A stretch of DNA of 64,000 bases, taken from contig NZ_AMZO01000026.1 of assembly GCF_000331515.1 (NCBI RefSeq), forward strand, positions 1 through 64,000. Reading direction: 5' to 3'. The stretch's first letter is position 1, and each line of letters begins with the position of its first letter. Below are positions 55,437 to 63,721 of the stretch, in pieces. Position numbers and translations under genes: made by a program. The DNA comes from Photobacterium marinum. Lineage in GTDB: Bacteria > Pseudomonadota > Gammaproteobacteria > Enterobacterales > Vibrionaceae. The notes under the pieces were generated by a model. That model saw only the letters and a list, made by a program, of their open reading frames with translations, was not told the origin of the DNA and did not search any database.

Positions 55437-57674
55437 ATGAGTTATCGCAGTGATCATAACGGTTGGGAGATATTGTTGAGTACTCATACCCGTCCTATCT
55501 TGGCCCGTCGATTAATAGAACAAATCAAAAAAGGTTCAGATTTAACTAACGGGATTACCCGTCAGGAAATCGCAGAAGATAATAACCGTTACCGTTGTGC
55601 GCACTGCCTGGTACCCGTACATTTAGCTGGGGGGACACATGAAGGTAAAGGTTCGCAGTGCCTTCACTTCCGTCACTTTACAAAATCCCTCGAGCATAAG
55701 CAGAAAGTTGAAGACTGTCCTTTTTGTCATCCTGATCGTGAGCAGCGTAAGTTATACAATGAAGTCTTTCGTGGTGAGGGGGACTGGCATCTCAGTCATA
55801 AGGAAAAAGTGGCGGAGATTTTGTCCGGCGATCCGCGTATTGATGCGGACTCAGTGGCAATGCAGCCTTATATCTTCAAGCGAGACCACGAGATTAATAC
55901 CCACCGCAAGCCAGATATTTACTGTTGCGATAAGGATGGTAATCACTGGGTCTTTGAACTGACCCGTTGGTGGTTGAACCCTGAAACCGCCCTTGCTCGT
56001 CAGCGCTTCTACCGTCAGTTGGGATACAACTTGGTCTGGCTGTTCAGCCCTGATTGTCAGGAGAAGAATCGTTCGACATTTCATCTGTTGCTCTATGGTG
56101 CTAATTACTGCGAAGATTTGCCGCCAGAAAGGTTAGGGCAGGACGGTGCTCAGTTTAATGCATTTGTGTTATCTGAAGCTGCTATCAGCCAGAGTGAATC
56201 TGAGGGGGCTCTGCATTTGGAGGTGGTCTACCCGCACTTCAAGGTCGATGAGACGATTGGAGCTATCGATATCACTTATCAGCGCCAAATCATGAGTATG
56301 CATTCGCTGTCTCTTTCTCCTAAGGAAAGATTACCGTTCGGGGTTATGACGGCGGTTCAGTTGCAGCAGGCTAAAACTCATCTGGATGCTGCCCGGGAGA
56401 TTCTTGCCCGGCAGGAAGAAGAGGAGCAACGCCAGCAACAGGCGTCTGTGCTCAGTAGCATCCGTCGGGATCTCAGCCAGCTTCGCCGTTTGCTCCGCCG
56501 GGTGCCGATGAATGATGTTCTTGTCGAACAATGCCGAGAATTACTGAAGCAATGCAGTGGGGATAAGCTGAATGTTTTTCCTGTCCCACGGACATTGCGG
56601 ATCCGGTTGGTTATAGCAAGGGCAGAAAGCAAAGTGCAGTCTGTTATAGACAGTTACCTCTGTGAGAAAGCAGCCAAAGAGGTACAGCAGCAGGAGTTGA
56701 AGGAAAAGGCTCGGGTATTTGTTAAGCAAATCCGGGGAAACACGCTGGATCCAAAGAGTAAGTTGAGTGACCAAGGACGGCAGCTCTTCAGACAGTTGAA
56801 ATTGCTTGAGCTGGATGAGGCGGCAAGTCGGCTGAAGTCTGTCTGTAATAACTGTCATCACCGTTACATTATTGAATATACTGACTCGCTCCAACTGGCT
56901 CTGGCACATCAGCAATCGGATCAGTGGCTATCTGATAGCCGGAAGCGAGTAATGTCGCTAATCCGTTATACAAAAGCATTTCAAGAAGTGGAGTTGCAGT
57001 CACTACTGGAAAAAATACTTCCTGCGTTCGATAACCACGCTGCCTATCTTGCTTACTGTCGTCTGGCTGCAGAGTTGACAAAATCCGAGTTGAGACCGGG
57101 TTTATTGGATGAGGTTCTCGGGATGAATGATTCACTGATGATTGCCGGCCTCAGGCAGCAGGCCAATAACTTAATGACAACAATGGTGCGTCGTTATCAG
57201 GCTAAAGGCCGGGAGGACTTTGCTAAGTTTTCAGTGTGGGACAGAAATACTGACTACGATAATACTCTTCCTCTGCTTGTTCAGTGCTCGGAAGGTATGC
57301 CAGTGGCGATAACCACACTGCTTGGCTGTAAGGATGAGTCTCTGCAATATCTGCCACTCCTCCGGAATAGCTATGTGGGTCTGGCGCAAGAGGCTGCCAC
57401 GATTTTTTTTGACTCCATCTGTAAGGCTCTGACCGACATCTTCAGCAAGGTTAGCCGAGAAGGGTATAGCTATGATGAAGATGACTGTCTGGCTGCGAAA
57501 AAAGTATTAGAAGACTTTGATCTCTATGCCTCATCATTTCAAACAGACGCAAAAGAAATTGATATTAAAAGATTGTTTTATAAGCGTTATGGCAAGCAGT
57601 TGGATTGGTTATGTAAGGTATTTAAGAGTTATGAAGAGATACGGAACAGCTCTTCCTTCGAGCCTATCACCTGA
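55437..57674 (+). CDS. CoiA/DUF6035-like nuclease-type protein
   Basis: Protein of 745 residues. The N-terminal part (about 35-110) carries a zinc-binding pattern YRCAHCLVPVHL ... GSQCLHFRHF ... DCPFCHPD, as in CoiA-like proteins. It is followed by a PD-(D/E)xK nuclease-like segment HRKPDIYCCDKDGNHWVFEL and TRWWLNPETALARQRFYRQ; the expected E-x-K is E-L-T here. The remaining 450 or so residues are helical, with a Gln/Glu-rich coiled coil (EEEEQRQQQASVL). The ATG at 55437 has a GGGAGGGG site before it; the frame opens at TTG 55416. Probably a DNA-processing or defence protein, not known further. Confidence 0.7.
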   Translation: MSYRSDHNGWEILLSTHTRPILARRLIEQIKKGSDLTNGITRQEIAEDNNRYRCAHCLVPVHLAGGTHEGKGSQCLHFRHFTKSLEHKQKVEDCPFCHPDREQRKLYNEVFRGEGDWHLSHKEKVAEILSGDPRIDADSVAMQPYIFKRDHEINTHRKPDIYCCDKDGNHWVFELTRWWLNPETALARQRFYRQLGYNLVWLFSPDCQEKNRSTFHLLLYGANYCEDLPPERLGQDGAQFNAFVLSEAAISQSESEGALHLEVVYPHFKVDETIGAIDITYQRQIMSMHSLSLSPKERLPFGVMTAVQLQQAKTHLDAAREILARQEEEEQRQQQASVLSSIRRDLSQLRRLLRRVPMNDVLVEQCRELLKQCSGDKLNVFPVPRTLRIRLVIARAESKVQSVIDSYLCEKAAKEVQQQELKEKARVFVKQIRGNTLDPKSKLSDQGRQLFRQLKLLELDEAASRLKSVCNNCHHRYIIEYTDSLQLALAHQQSDQWLSDSRKRVMSLIRYTKAFQEVELQSLLEKILPAFDNHAAYLAYCRLAAELTKSELRPGLLDEVLGMNDSLMIAGLRQQANNLMTTMVRRYQAKGREDFAKFSVWDRNTDYDNTLPLLVQCSEGMPVAITTLLGCKDESLQYLPLLRNSYVGLAQEAATIFFDSICKALTDIFSKVSREGYSYDEDDCLAAKKVLEDFDLYASSFQTDAKEIDIKRLFYKRYGKQLDWLCKVFKSYEEIRNSSSFEPIT

Positions 57675-57885
57675 CGCATTGTTGCTTTTGGCTCCCGCCG
57701 GGTGATGGTGCGACGCGTTCCATCGTTTGCTCGCATGGGCACCCGTCTTGATGAAGCACCTCTTACCATCTTCAATTGTTTGAGATGGTCTAGTTTTTAT
57801 GGGTATTTTGCACTTAAGTACCAGTACGGTAGGTACGTGAAAGCAGGCATGCAGCCTAATACTTTATTATGTTCTAAGGAGAAAA

Positions 57886-58221
57886 ATGAAACTTTCAGCT
57901 TTGATTAGTTTGATACTTTTGACAGGGTGTACTTCTAGCCAGGTTGCACCAATAGAGGTGCACAGCTATGAAGTTAGTGATAACAGCTACAATTTGATAG
58001 CTATTAGTGAAAAGAAACTAACGAGCTCAAATAATGAAATCGATAGTGTTTTCGAGGAAAAGATTAATGAACTTTGCCCATATGGTTATTTAATTTCAGA
58101 GCCAACAGGGATTAATGGTTCGAATGACGCATCGAGAAAGAGAAACATGGAGCACTATATCAAGAAAAACGCAGTCAAAAGTGCCTATAGTTACTCTAAA
58201 AATGTAAATTGCACGATATGA
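57886..58221 (+). CDS. Small lipoprotein
   Basis: Predicted lipoprotein of 111 residues with a lipobox LLTGC (Cys at 15). The mature part is polar with one Cys (LCPYGYL) and another near the end (VNCTI), suggesting a disulfide. Good AAGGAG site before the ATG. No family was recognised. It lies just left of the integron-cassette relic and may itself be a former cassette. Confidence 0.7.
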   Translation: MKLSALISLILLTGCTSSQVAPIEVHSYEVSDNSYNLIAISEKKLTSSNNEIDSVFEEKINELCPYGYLISEPTGINGSNDASRKRNMEHYIKKNAVKSAYSYSKNVNCTI

Positions 58222-58283
58222 TTGCAAGCATAACAAGTAATCATGGTAAGCCGTAGCACTCGGTGGTTTTGGTATGAAGTTCA

Positions 58284-58595
58284 GTGTGCTTTGCTTGTAT
58301 CGCCATTAACTCAGAATCTAATGAAAGTGTTGGATTTGCTTTAGCTGGTGAACAGCAAGGAAAAAATGTAATAGATTTAGTTTACGTCGCTAAAGGAAAC
58401 AAAGGGAATCAAATTGGTAAGAGCCTAATCCAATATGTTGAGCAAAACTATGCTCAACAGAATACTTTCCTTTATGTAACTGTATGTTCTTCACAAGACG
58501 GACGACATGAGAAGCTTGTTAGTTATTATCATAAGCTCGGTTATAAGCGTAATCAAGCTACTGAAGAATTTGTCGAACTGGCAAAACAAATATAA
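58284..58595 (+). pseudogene. GNAT acetyltransferase, N-terminally truncated cassette
   Basis: A 103-codon frame with the acetyl-CoA loop AKGNKGNQIGKSLIQYV and the end VSYYHKLGYKRN of a GNAT, but the first strand and helices are missing (the family is usually 140-160 residues). It starts abruptly in the middle of the domain behind a non-ATG codon and is followed directly by an attC-like site, as integron cassettes are. It is probably a broken cassette. Confidence 0.7.
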
Positions 58596-58680
58596 CAAAG
58601 CATTTAAGAGTGATTCTCAACGCTTGGCATTTTCATTCTAGGTAAGTTTAGTGTGAATGGCACAATGGTTTAGGTAAGGT
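58590..58680 (+). other. VCR-like attC site 1
   Basis: TAACAAAGCATTTAAGAGTG, then GATTCTCAACGCTTGGCATT, matches the left half of Vibrio repeat (VCR) attC sites. The right half (the GTTRRRY end) is not recognisable, so this copy looks truncated or decayed. Confidence 0.7.
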
Positions 58681-58698
58681 GGTCCCCAGATGGAGTAA

Positions 58699-58977
58699 TT
58701 AATCCATAGGGAATTTTTGTTTCTGGTGGAGTACACGCATAATTCGGATGATATCGCCTTTAACCCAGTACGATACGATCATTGAAATCTCAGGAATAAT
58801 GAGCAATCGTCCGCGGATACCATCTCGTTGTACTCCCATAAGAGGTTGCTCTAGTAAGTTTTCTACTTTTGCTTCGATGAGGCTGTCAGTTTTCTCTGCG
58901 ACATCACGGTTGAAATCATAGAGAAATTCAAAGATTTTTTCGCGGTCATTAAGTGAATCTTCTTCCCATAAAATCAT
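58699..58977 (-). CDS. ParE/RelE-superfamily toxin
   Basis: Toxin of 92 residues of the ParE/RelE fold: YDFNRDVAEKTDSLIEAKVE, LLEQPLMGVQRDGIRGRLLI and the end IVSYWVKGDIIRIMRVLHQKQKFP. It overlaps the end of the antitoxin gene by 4 bp. Whether it cuts mRNA (RelE) or poisons gyrase (ParE) cannot be told. It sits in a VCR-bounded cassette but in reverse orientation to the attC site. Confidence 0.85.
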   Translation of the reverse strand: MILWEEDSLNDREKIFEFLYDFNRDVAEKTDSLIEAKVENLLEQPLMGVQRDGIRGRLLIIPEISMIVSYWVKGDIIRIMRVLHQKQKFPMD

Positions 58978-59258
58978 TGCTTACCTCGATTGCGGATCCT
59001 GGCTTTTCGCTCTTCCATTCGAGATTTAGCAGTTTGGTGCTCAACGAAAACTGCTTTTCCTGAGTCAAACTTCTCAAATGCTAGGTTTACTTGTTCAGTT
59101 AGCCATGCATCGTGAGATAATGTTTTTCTTTGTTGTTCAGCGAGTTGTTCCGTAAGTTCACGGCAAGCATCACTCAGTGTGCGACCTTGGCTTTCAGCCA
59201 TTTGTTGAGCTAGGCGTTTTGTTTCCTCATCAACACGAAATTGAATTCTAGTGTCCAT
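58974..59258 (-). CDS. RHH-type antitoxin
   Basis: Antitoxin of 94 residues from the ATG at 59258, which has an AAAGGAA site; the frame is open upstream but without one. The N-terminus MDTRIQFRVDEETKRLAQQM is the ribbon-helix-helix DNA-binding domain of RelB/DinJ-like antitoxins. The rest is a Glu/Arg-rich tail that would wrap the toxin (HQTAKSRMEERKARI). First gene of the pair and probable autorepressor. Confidence 0.85.
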   Translation of the reverse strand: MDTRIQFRVDEETKRLAQQMAESQGRTLSDACRELTEQLAEQQRKTLSHDAWLTEQVNLAFEKFDSGKAVFVEHQTAKSRMEERKARIRNRGKQ

Positions 59259-59314
59259 TATGTATTCCTTTGTTGGTGTGTGTACAAATGTTAGCACTAG
59301 CTTTTGAGATGGGC

Positions 59315-59440
59315 AACTAACAAACAATTTAAGAGTGATTCGGCACGTGTGGCATTTTTACTATGCGTTGGTTTTAGTGATTAAGGTGGTATGCGGAGGC
59401 TTGGGTATTGCATGCCTCACACCTTAATCGGGTGTTACCC
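59315..59440 (+). other. VCR-like attC site 2 (complete)
   Basis: About 125 bp running from TAACAAACAATTTAAGAGTG to CACCTTAATCGGGTGTTA. The two ends are imperfectly complementary, as required for the folded attC hairpin, and the inner part (GATTCGGCACGTGTGGCATT) is close to the Vibrio repeat consensus. It bounds the toxin-antitoxin cassette on the right. No integrase gene is in the window. Confidence 0.85.
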
Positions 59441-59453
59441 ATACTTTCTTTAA

Positions 59454-59645
59454 TCCAACGAGACGGTTATCACCTTCTCACTGGAAAATCCACATCTGGG
59501 TCAAGTTCAAATCGCAGCCCAACTAAGGAAAAAGCACGGGATAGAGATAAGCCAGTCTACGGTTCGGCGTATTTGGCTAAGGCATAAAATTAATACGGTG
59601 GCCCTACGAGTAGATAGAGCAAAATCATCGCTAGCTGCTGCTTAG
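59454..59645 (+). pseudogene. Transposase HTH remnant (IS481/IS3-like)
   Basis: A 63-codon frame without a start reads TVITFSLENPHLGQVQIAAQ, then LRKKHGIEISQSTVRRIWLRHKI, the helix-turn-helix region of IS481-like transposases. It ends in a stop and has no catalytic DDE part, so it is dead. It starts immediately after the attC site. Confidence 0.6.
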
Positions 59646-59897
59646 CGATGATTAACAGTTGAGAGTTCCATGCGGAGACTGGTACGCAGGAACGATAAAG
59701 CCCCTCTGTAATTAGTCCGTCAGTCTCCCTCTGTAATCACATCCGTACACCTTATTACTACACTTCAGTAGCTAAAAAAATTTCAATATCAGGTTAAGTT
59801 TTGCACGTTGTGAGTTAAATTCAGGCTGATGTAATTCAAAACCTCTGCGACAGTTAACCTCTCTTCACTCATACCCTCTGGCGCAGTTAGCACATCT

Positions 59898-59999
59898 TAT
59901 CCATACTAGGGGATATCGCTATATATATCCCTTTATGAGGATATTGCCTTCCATATCCTTTACAGAGGATATGAACTTAATTATCCTTTGGTGAGGATA
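59898..59999. promoter_or_regulatory. Four HipB operators
   Basis: TATCC-N8-GGATA occurs four times, starting at 59898, 59926, 59954 and 59982, exactly 28 bp apart. This is the known E. coli HipB operator sequence and number. They sit just upstream of hipB, so HipB and HipAB should repress the operon by cooperative binding. Confidence 0.92.
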
Positions 60000-60021
60000 G
60001 CAAGGTTTAAGATATCTACTG

Positions 60022-60270
60022 ATGATTTACAGCCCAAAACAATTAGCTAACCAGTTAAGGTTACTTAGACTTCAACACAACTGGACGCAAGAAGATGTGG
60101 CTAAACGTGTTGGCGTTAAACAATCAACTATTTCTAATTTTGAAAATAACCCAGATAAAACTCAATTAATTACCTTGTTTAAAATTCTTCAAGCTTTGGA
60201 AGTTGAGTTACAGATTGTGGTGCAAAGCCAAAAGAGCAATGTTGAGCCTGAAGATGATGAGGATTGGTGA
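60022..60270 (+). CDS. hipB: HipB antitoxin/repressor
   Basis: Antitoxin of 82 residues: XRE helix-turn-helix (QLRLLRLQHNWTQEDVAKRV, KQSTISNFENNPDKTQ) close to E. coli HipB, with a short acidic C-terminal tail (EPEDDEDW) that ends in Trp as in E. coli. It neutralises HipA and represses the operon via the four upstream operators. Stop overlaps the HipA ATG (TGATG). Confidence 0.92.
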   Translation: MIYSPKQLANQLRLLRLQHNWTQEDVAKRVGVKQSTISNFENNPDKTQLITLFKILQALEVELQIVVQSQKSNVEPEDDEDW

Positions 60271-61580
60271 TGAAAAAGTTATTCACTTACATGAATAATG
60301 ATTTGGTGGGCGAGTTTATCAAACAATCTAATGGTGCCCATCAGTTTCGATACTCGCCAGAATGGATTAACAGCCATCGTGCGCGAGCTTTATCGCTTTC
60401 ACTGCCTCTACAATATGACAAGATCACATCAGACTCAGTAATCAACTACTTTGATAATCTATTGCCAGATCTTCCTGAGGTGAGAGCAAAGATTGTTGCT
60501 AGGCATCATGCTGATTCAACTCAGGCATTTGATTTACTATCAATGATCGGGAGAGATAGTGTTGGAGCTATCACTCTGCTTCCCCCGGACGCCATTCAGA
60601 ATGTCAAAAAGCTGGAATATGAAGAGCTGTCAGAAGAACGGCTTGAGCGTATTCTATCGGCTTACATGTCAAATGCGCCGCTCGGGATGCTTGAAGACGA
60701 TGATGAGTTCAGGATTTCAGTGGCCGGTGCACAAGAGAAAACCGCACTTCTACGCATCGGTCAAACATGGTGTGTTCCACATGGCAGCACTCCAACGACC
60801 CACATTATTAAATTACCTATCGGTGAAATTCGTCAGCCTCATGCCACTTTGGATATGAAAGACAGTGTGGAAAACGAATTCTTGTGTATAGAGCTTGCCC
60901 GGGAACTTGGCTTTAAGGTGCCGGAAGTTGAAATCGTGCGCGCGGGCAAGATGAAAGCAATCGCTGTCGAGCGTTTTGACAGACGTTGGGCTAAGGATTC
61001 GAGTTGGTTGATTAGGCTTCCTCAGGAAGATATCTGCCAGGCTCAGGGTAAGCCGTCAGCACTTAAATATGAAAGTGATGGTGGTGCGAGTATTAAAGAG
61101 ATCATGGCGCTTCTGATGGGGTCTAGTAACGCATTGCAGGACCGAGATGATTTTATGCGTTTTCAGGTGTTCCAGTGGATTGTTGGAGCGACCGATGGGC
61201 ATGCGAAGAACTTTTCAATTTTCCTGGAACAAAGTGGGGCGTATCGGCTTACTCCTTTTTACGACATACTCTCAGCCTATCCAATTGTCGGTGGCTCAGG
61301 ATTAAATATTCGTAAACTCAAGTTGGCGATGGGGCTAAAAGCTTCAAAAGGCAAAAAATATCAAATCGATAAGATCTATGCTCGTCACTTTATCGCAACT
61401 GCTAGTGATGTTGGTTTCAGCAAAGAGCGAATGAGTGAAATACTTGATGATTTTGTTGTGGCGCTACCAGCAGCGATAGAGCGCCTTGATAAGCGTTTAC
61501 CGGAAAACTTTCCCGCAAATATAAAAAAAGTAATATTTGAGCACTCACTTGCACGAGTTAAGCGACTAGCTTTAGGATAA
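60270..61580 (+). CDS. hipA: HipA Ser/Thr kinase toxin
   Basis: Kinase toxin of 436 residues, nearly the same length as E. coli HipA (440). It keeps the autophosphorylation Ser150 (FRISVAGAQEK, counted from this ATG), the catalytic ATDGHAKNFS and the metal-binding FYDILSAYP. HipA phosphorylates glutamyl-tRNA synthetase, blocking translation and causing persistence. The ATG at 60270 overlaps the hipB stop; TTG and GTG codons just before it are less likely starts. Confidence 0.93.
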   Translation: MKKLFTYMNNDLVGEFIKQSNGAHQFRYSPEWINSHRARALSLSLPLQYDKITSDSVINYFDNLLPDLPEVRAKIVARHHADSTQAFDLLSMIGRDSVGAITLLPPDAIQNVKKLEYEELSEERLERILSAYMSNAPLGMLEDDDEFRISVAGAQEKTALLRIGQTWCVPHGSTPTTHIIKLPIGEIRQPHATLDMKDSVENEFLCIELARELGFKVPEVEIVRAGKMKAIAVERFDRRWAKDSSWLIRLPQEDICQAQGKPSALKYESDGGASIKEIMALLMGSSNALQDRDDFMRFQVFQWIVGATDGHAKNFSIFLEQSGAYRLTPFYDILSAYPIVGGSGLNIRKLKLAMGLKASKGKKYQIDKIYARHFIATASDVGFSKERMSEILDDFVVALPAAIERLDKRLPENFPANIKKVIFEHSLARVKRLALG

Positions 61581-62445
61581 GCTTCGCATTGCCCCAATGC
61601 TGAGCAAGTCGCTTCCAATGCTATAAATATTGACGAGGCTTTGAGCTATATAAATTACCGGACCCACTTTGTTTGTGAATGCGATAATGAAAAAAGACGG
61701 TTTATGCGTTGACCTGTAAGAAAAAATCAGAGGCGTCATTATGCGCCTCTGGCTAGTATATTCTTAGGTAACAGAGCCGCAGCCAATGGTAAAGGCGTCA
61801 CCCATCTTAAGAGGGGGCATTTTGCGGTTACCAATTCCTGGTGCTGCTTCGTAGTTGTGGTTTACATCTGTTGCAATTAATACGTCTGGCTTAAGCTCGC
61901 CCACTAACTGCCAGTGAAAAGCTTTTTATCAAAAGATGCCTATACTACTTTCTGTCAGAATAAGCTGCTGATGTGTGGGGTTAGTTCATTAAGAGTTTGT
62001 GAGATAGCCCAGTGCTGGTGGTTGGATTGCCAAGCTCCAATATTCATTGATCTAAACGAAAATGGCCAGTTGGCAATAAAGCTGATACCTCATTGCAAGA
62101 TACTCCGTAGTTAGTTCGTTCGTAACTAATAGGCGCATTTGTGCCTTCTGTTAAACCCTTGTTCTTACAAGAGCTGTTGTGGCTGTTTGTGATTTTGGCA
62201 AAGAATATCGTGTTTGCCAAAGGTTTTGCCTCTTTCAAATACTGCCTTACTTCTACTACATGATAGAATGAAGAAAATAGAAGTCATTGCTCCTCTCGCT
62301 GTTGGGGAAATGACAATAATGGCATAAGTGCCCACAAATGCAGCTTTGTTCCCTCTGAGGGTGAAAAGGACCATGTTGATGTTCCTGTGGGGGAAGGTTA
62401 CTTATGAGTTGTTGTTTAATGCAGTTGCATTAATTAGTGACGTGT
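61581..62445. other. Gap with one gene remnant
   Basis: About 860 bp. Apart from the peptidase-like fragment at 61764-61916, no supported gene; the sequence to the right is AT-rich and unassigned. Confidence 0.35.
61764..61916 (-). pseudogene. C-terminal fragment of a peptidase-like protein
   Basis: A 50-codon minus-strand frame (ELKPDVLIATDVNHNYEA, GIGNRKMPPLKMGDAFTIG) resembles the C-terminal part of co-catalytic metallopeptidases of the M42/M18 type (Asp-Val-x-His then a Pro/Gly-rich segment). No start and nothing more upstream. Assignment is tentative. Confidence 0.35.
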
Positions 62446-62922
62446 ATGATAAAAATATTTATTAAGATATATATCCTGTGTGCATTTATTCTTCTTGCTG
62501 TAATTCTCTATAAGAACAACGAATACTCAGAGATGGCGCTAGGGGATAAGGTAAATCAAACCATTTATTCTGAAAAGCGTGTGCACTATCCCAAAGGGAT
62601 AGAGACGTATAAGTATATGACAACGTTTGAAGAGAAGCTTTTCGGTTATTACGATGTGGATTCATCAATTATAGGAAGTACGCTTAAAAAAAGGTCGTAT
62701 AAAACGTCAGCCCTGTTTTTTTTGAGTGACGATGTGTATTCACTTAAAACTAAATCGCATGAGCATGTAACCGGTGACGACTTTGAACATGATTTTAGTG
62801 AAGCACACCTTTTAAATCATGAGCATGAGGAGTTTTACCAAATTATTTATAATCGAGATAAATTTATTTGTAGTACAAATATTTCGACAGATTCCGTTCA
62901 GTGTTTTCGGTTTATGCGATAA
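62446..62922 (+). CDS. Small membrane-anchored hypothetical protein
   Basis: Protein of 158 residues with one N-terminal membrane helix (IKIYILCAFILLAVILY). The exported or cytosolic part has EEFYQIIYNRDKFICSTNIS and a C-terminal Cys (VQCFRFMR). It resembles the gene at the right edge of the window (63722 onward): both end ...EFF/FY-x-x-I-Y-x-x-x-KF-x-C-S/T-x-x-x-S ... C-R. The frame also opens at GTG 62437. Role unknown. Confidence 0.6.
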   Translation: MIKIFIKIYILCAFILLAVILYKNNEYSEMALGDKVNQTIYSEKRVHYPKGIETYKYMTTFEEKLFGYYDVDSSIIGSTLKKRSYKTSALFFLSDDVYSLKTKSHEHVTGDDFEHDFSEAHLLNHEHEEFYQIIYNRDKFICSTNISTDSVQCFRFMR

Positions 62923-63011
62923 TAGTGGCTTGCCACTCATTGAAACTCCTAGCATTTCTAAGCAGTCTAAGTGGTATTGGTGTAACCAAGTAGAAAAAAG
63001 GGTATATAAAA

Positions 63012-63494
63012 ATGAAGGATATCTTAGAGCAGGCCATTGAACTTCGAAAGCAAGGTGCATTTGAGGCAAGCCGCGCCTTGCTGATGCCACTGCTGTCAAC
63101 TCCAGCGACAAAAGGTCGGGCACATTTACATATGGCTTGGTCATTTGATAATCAGGGGAAAGAAGCTCAAGCAATCGAGCATTATTTAAAGGCGTTGGAT
63201 GGCCATTTAACAGAGACTGAGATTTTTGATGGCTTATTTGGACTTGCTAGTACGTACAGAAGCTTAGGCTTTTACGAAAAGGCGATAGTTGTTTTTGAGA
63301 ACATCATAAACCAATACCCTGATGCGATTGAGGCTAAACCATTTTACGCTATGTGTTTATACAACATAGGCCGATATAAAGAGGCAACTGCGCTATTACT
63401 GAATCTATTGCTTGAGACCACTGATGAGGCAGCAATTTTAGAGTATAAAAGGGCAATTGCGCTCTATGCTGAAGATTTGGATCGCACTTGGTAG
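63012..63494 (+). CDS. TPR-repeat protein
   Basis: Soluble protein of 160 residues made of tetratricopeptide-like helices (LEQAIELRKQGAFEASRALL, AHLHMAWSFDNQGKEAQAIE, LASTYRSLGFYEKAIVVFEN, AMCLYNIGRYKEATALLLNL). TPRs mediate protein-protein contacts. It has an AAGGG site before the ATG. It lies between two related small genes that face each other, and might be their partner; this is positional inference. Confidence 0.75.
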   Translation: MKDILEQAIELRKQGAFEASRALLMPLLSTPATKGRAHLHMAWSFDNQGKEAQAIEHYLKALDGHLTETEIFDGLFGLASTYRSLGFYEKAIVVFENIINQYPDAIEAKPFYAMCLYNIGRYKEATALLLNLLLETTDEAAILEYKRAIALYAEDLDRTW

Positions 63495-63721
63495 TTTTTT
63501 CAGTGGCGTGGCTATTAGCTTAGTAGGAATGTCTATTGTGGTTATTTTTACATAGGTATTTGCAGTATATTGTAATTGGCATTTTTGTGACTTCGCCATA
63601 CATAGAACCTAAGCCATTCATACTTAGCGCAGAAATCCACACTCTATGATTTTAGAAGAGGTGTCATCACAGACTGTGGGATTATTTCTTTTTTTAATGG
63701 AATTGACGCCATGATATTTTA
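63495..63721. other. Short gap between convergent genes
   Basis: No gene. Two convergent genes end here; no clear terminator was seen. Confidence 0.3.

Noticed and set aside
58229..58310. Third attC site before the truncated GNAT
   Set aside because: Starts with ATAACAAG but the rest does not resemble the other two sites, and no complementary end was found.
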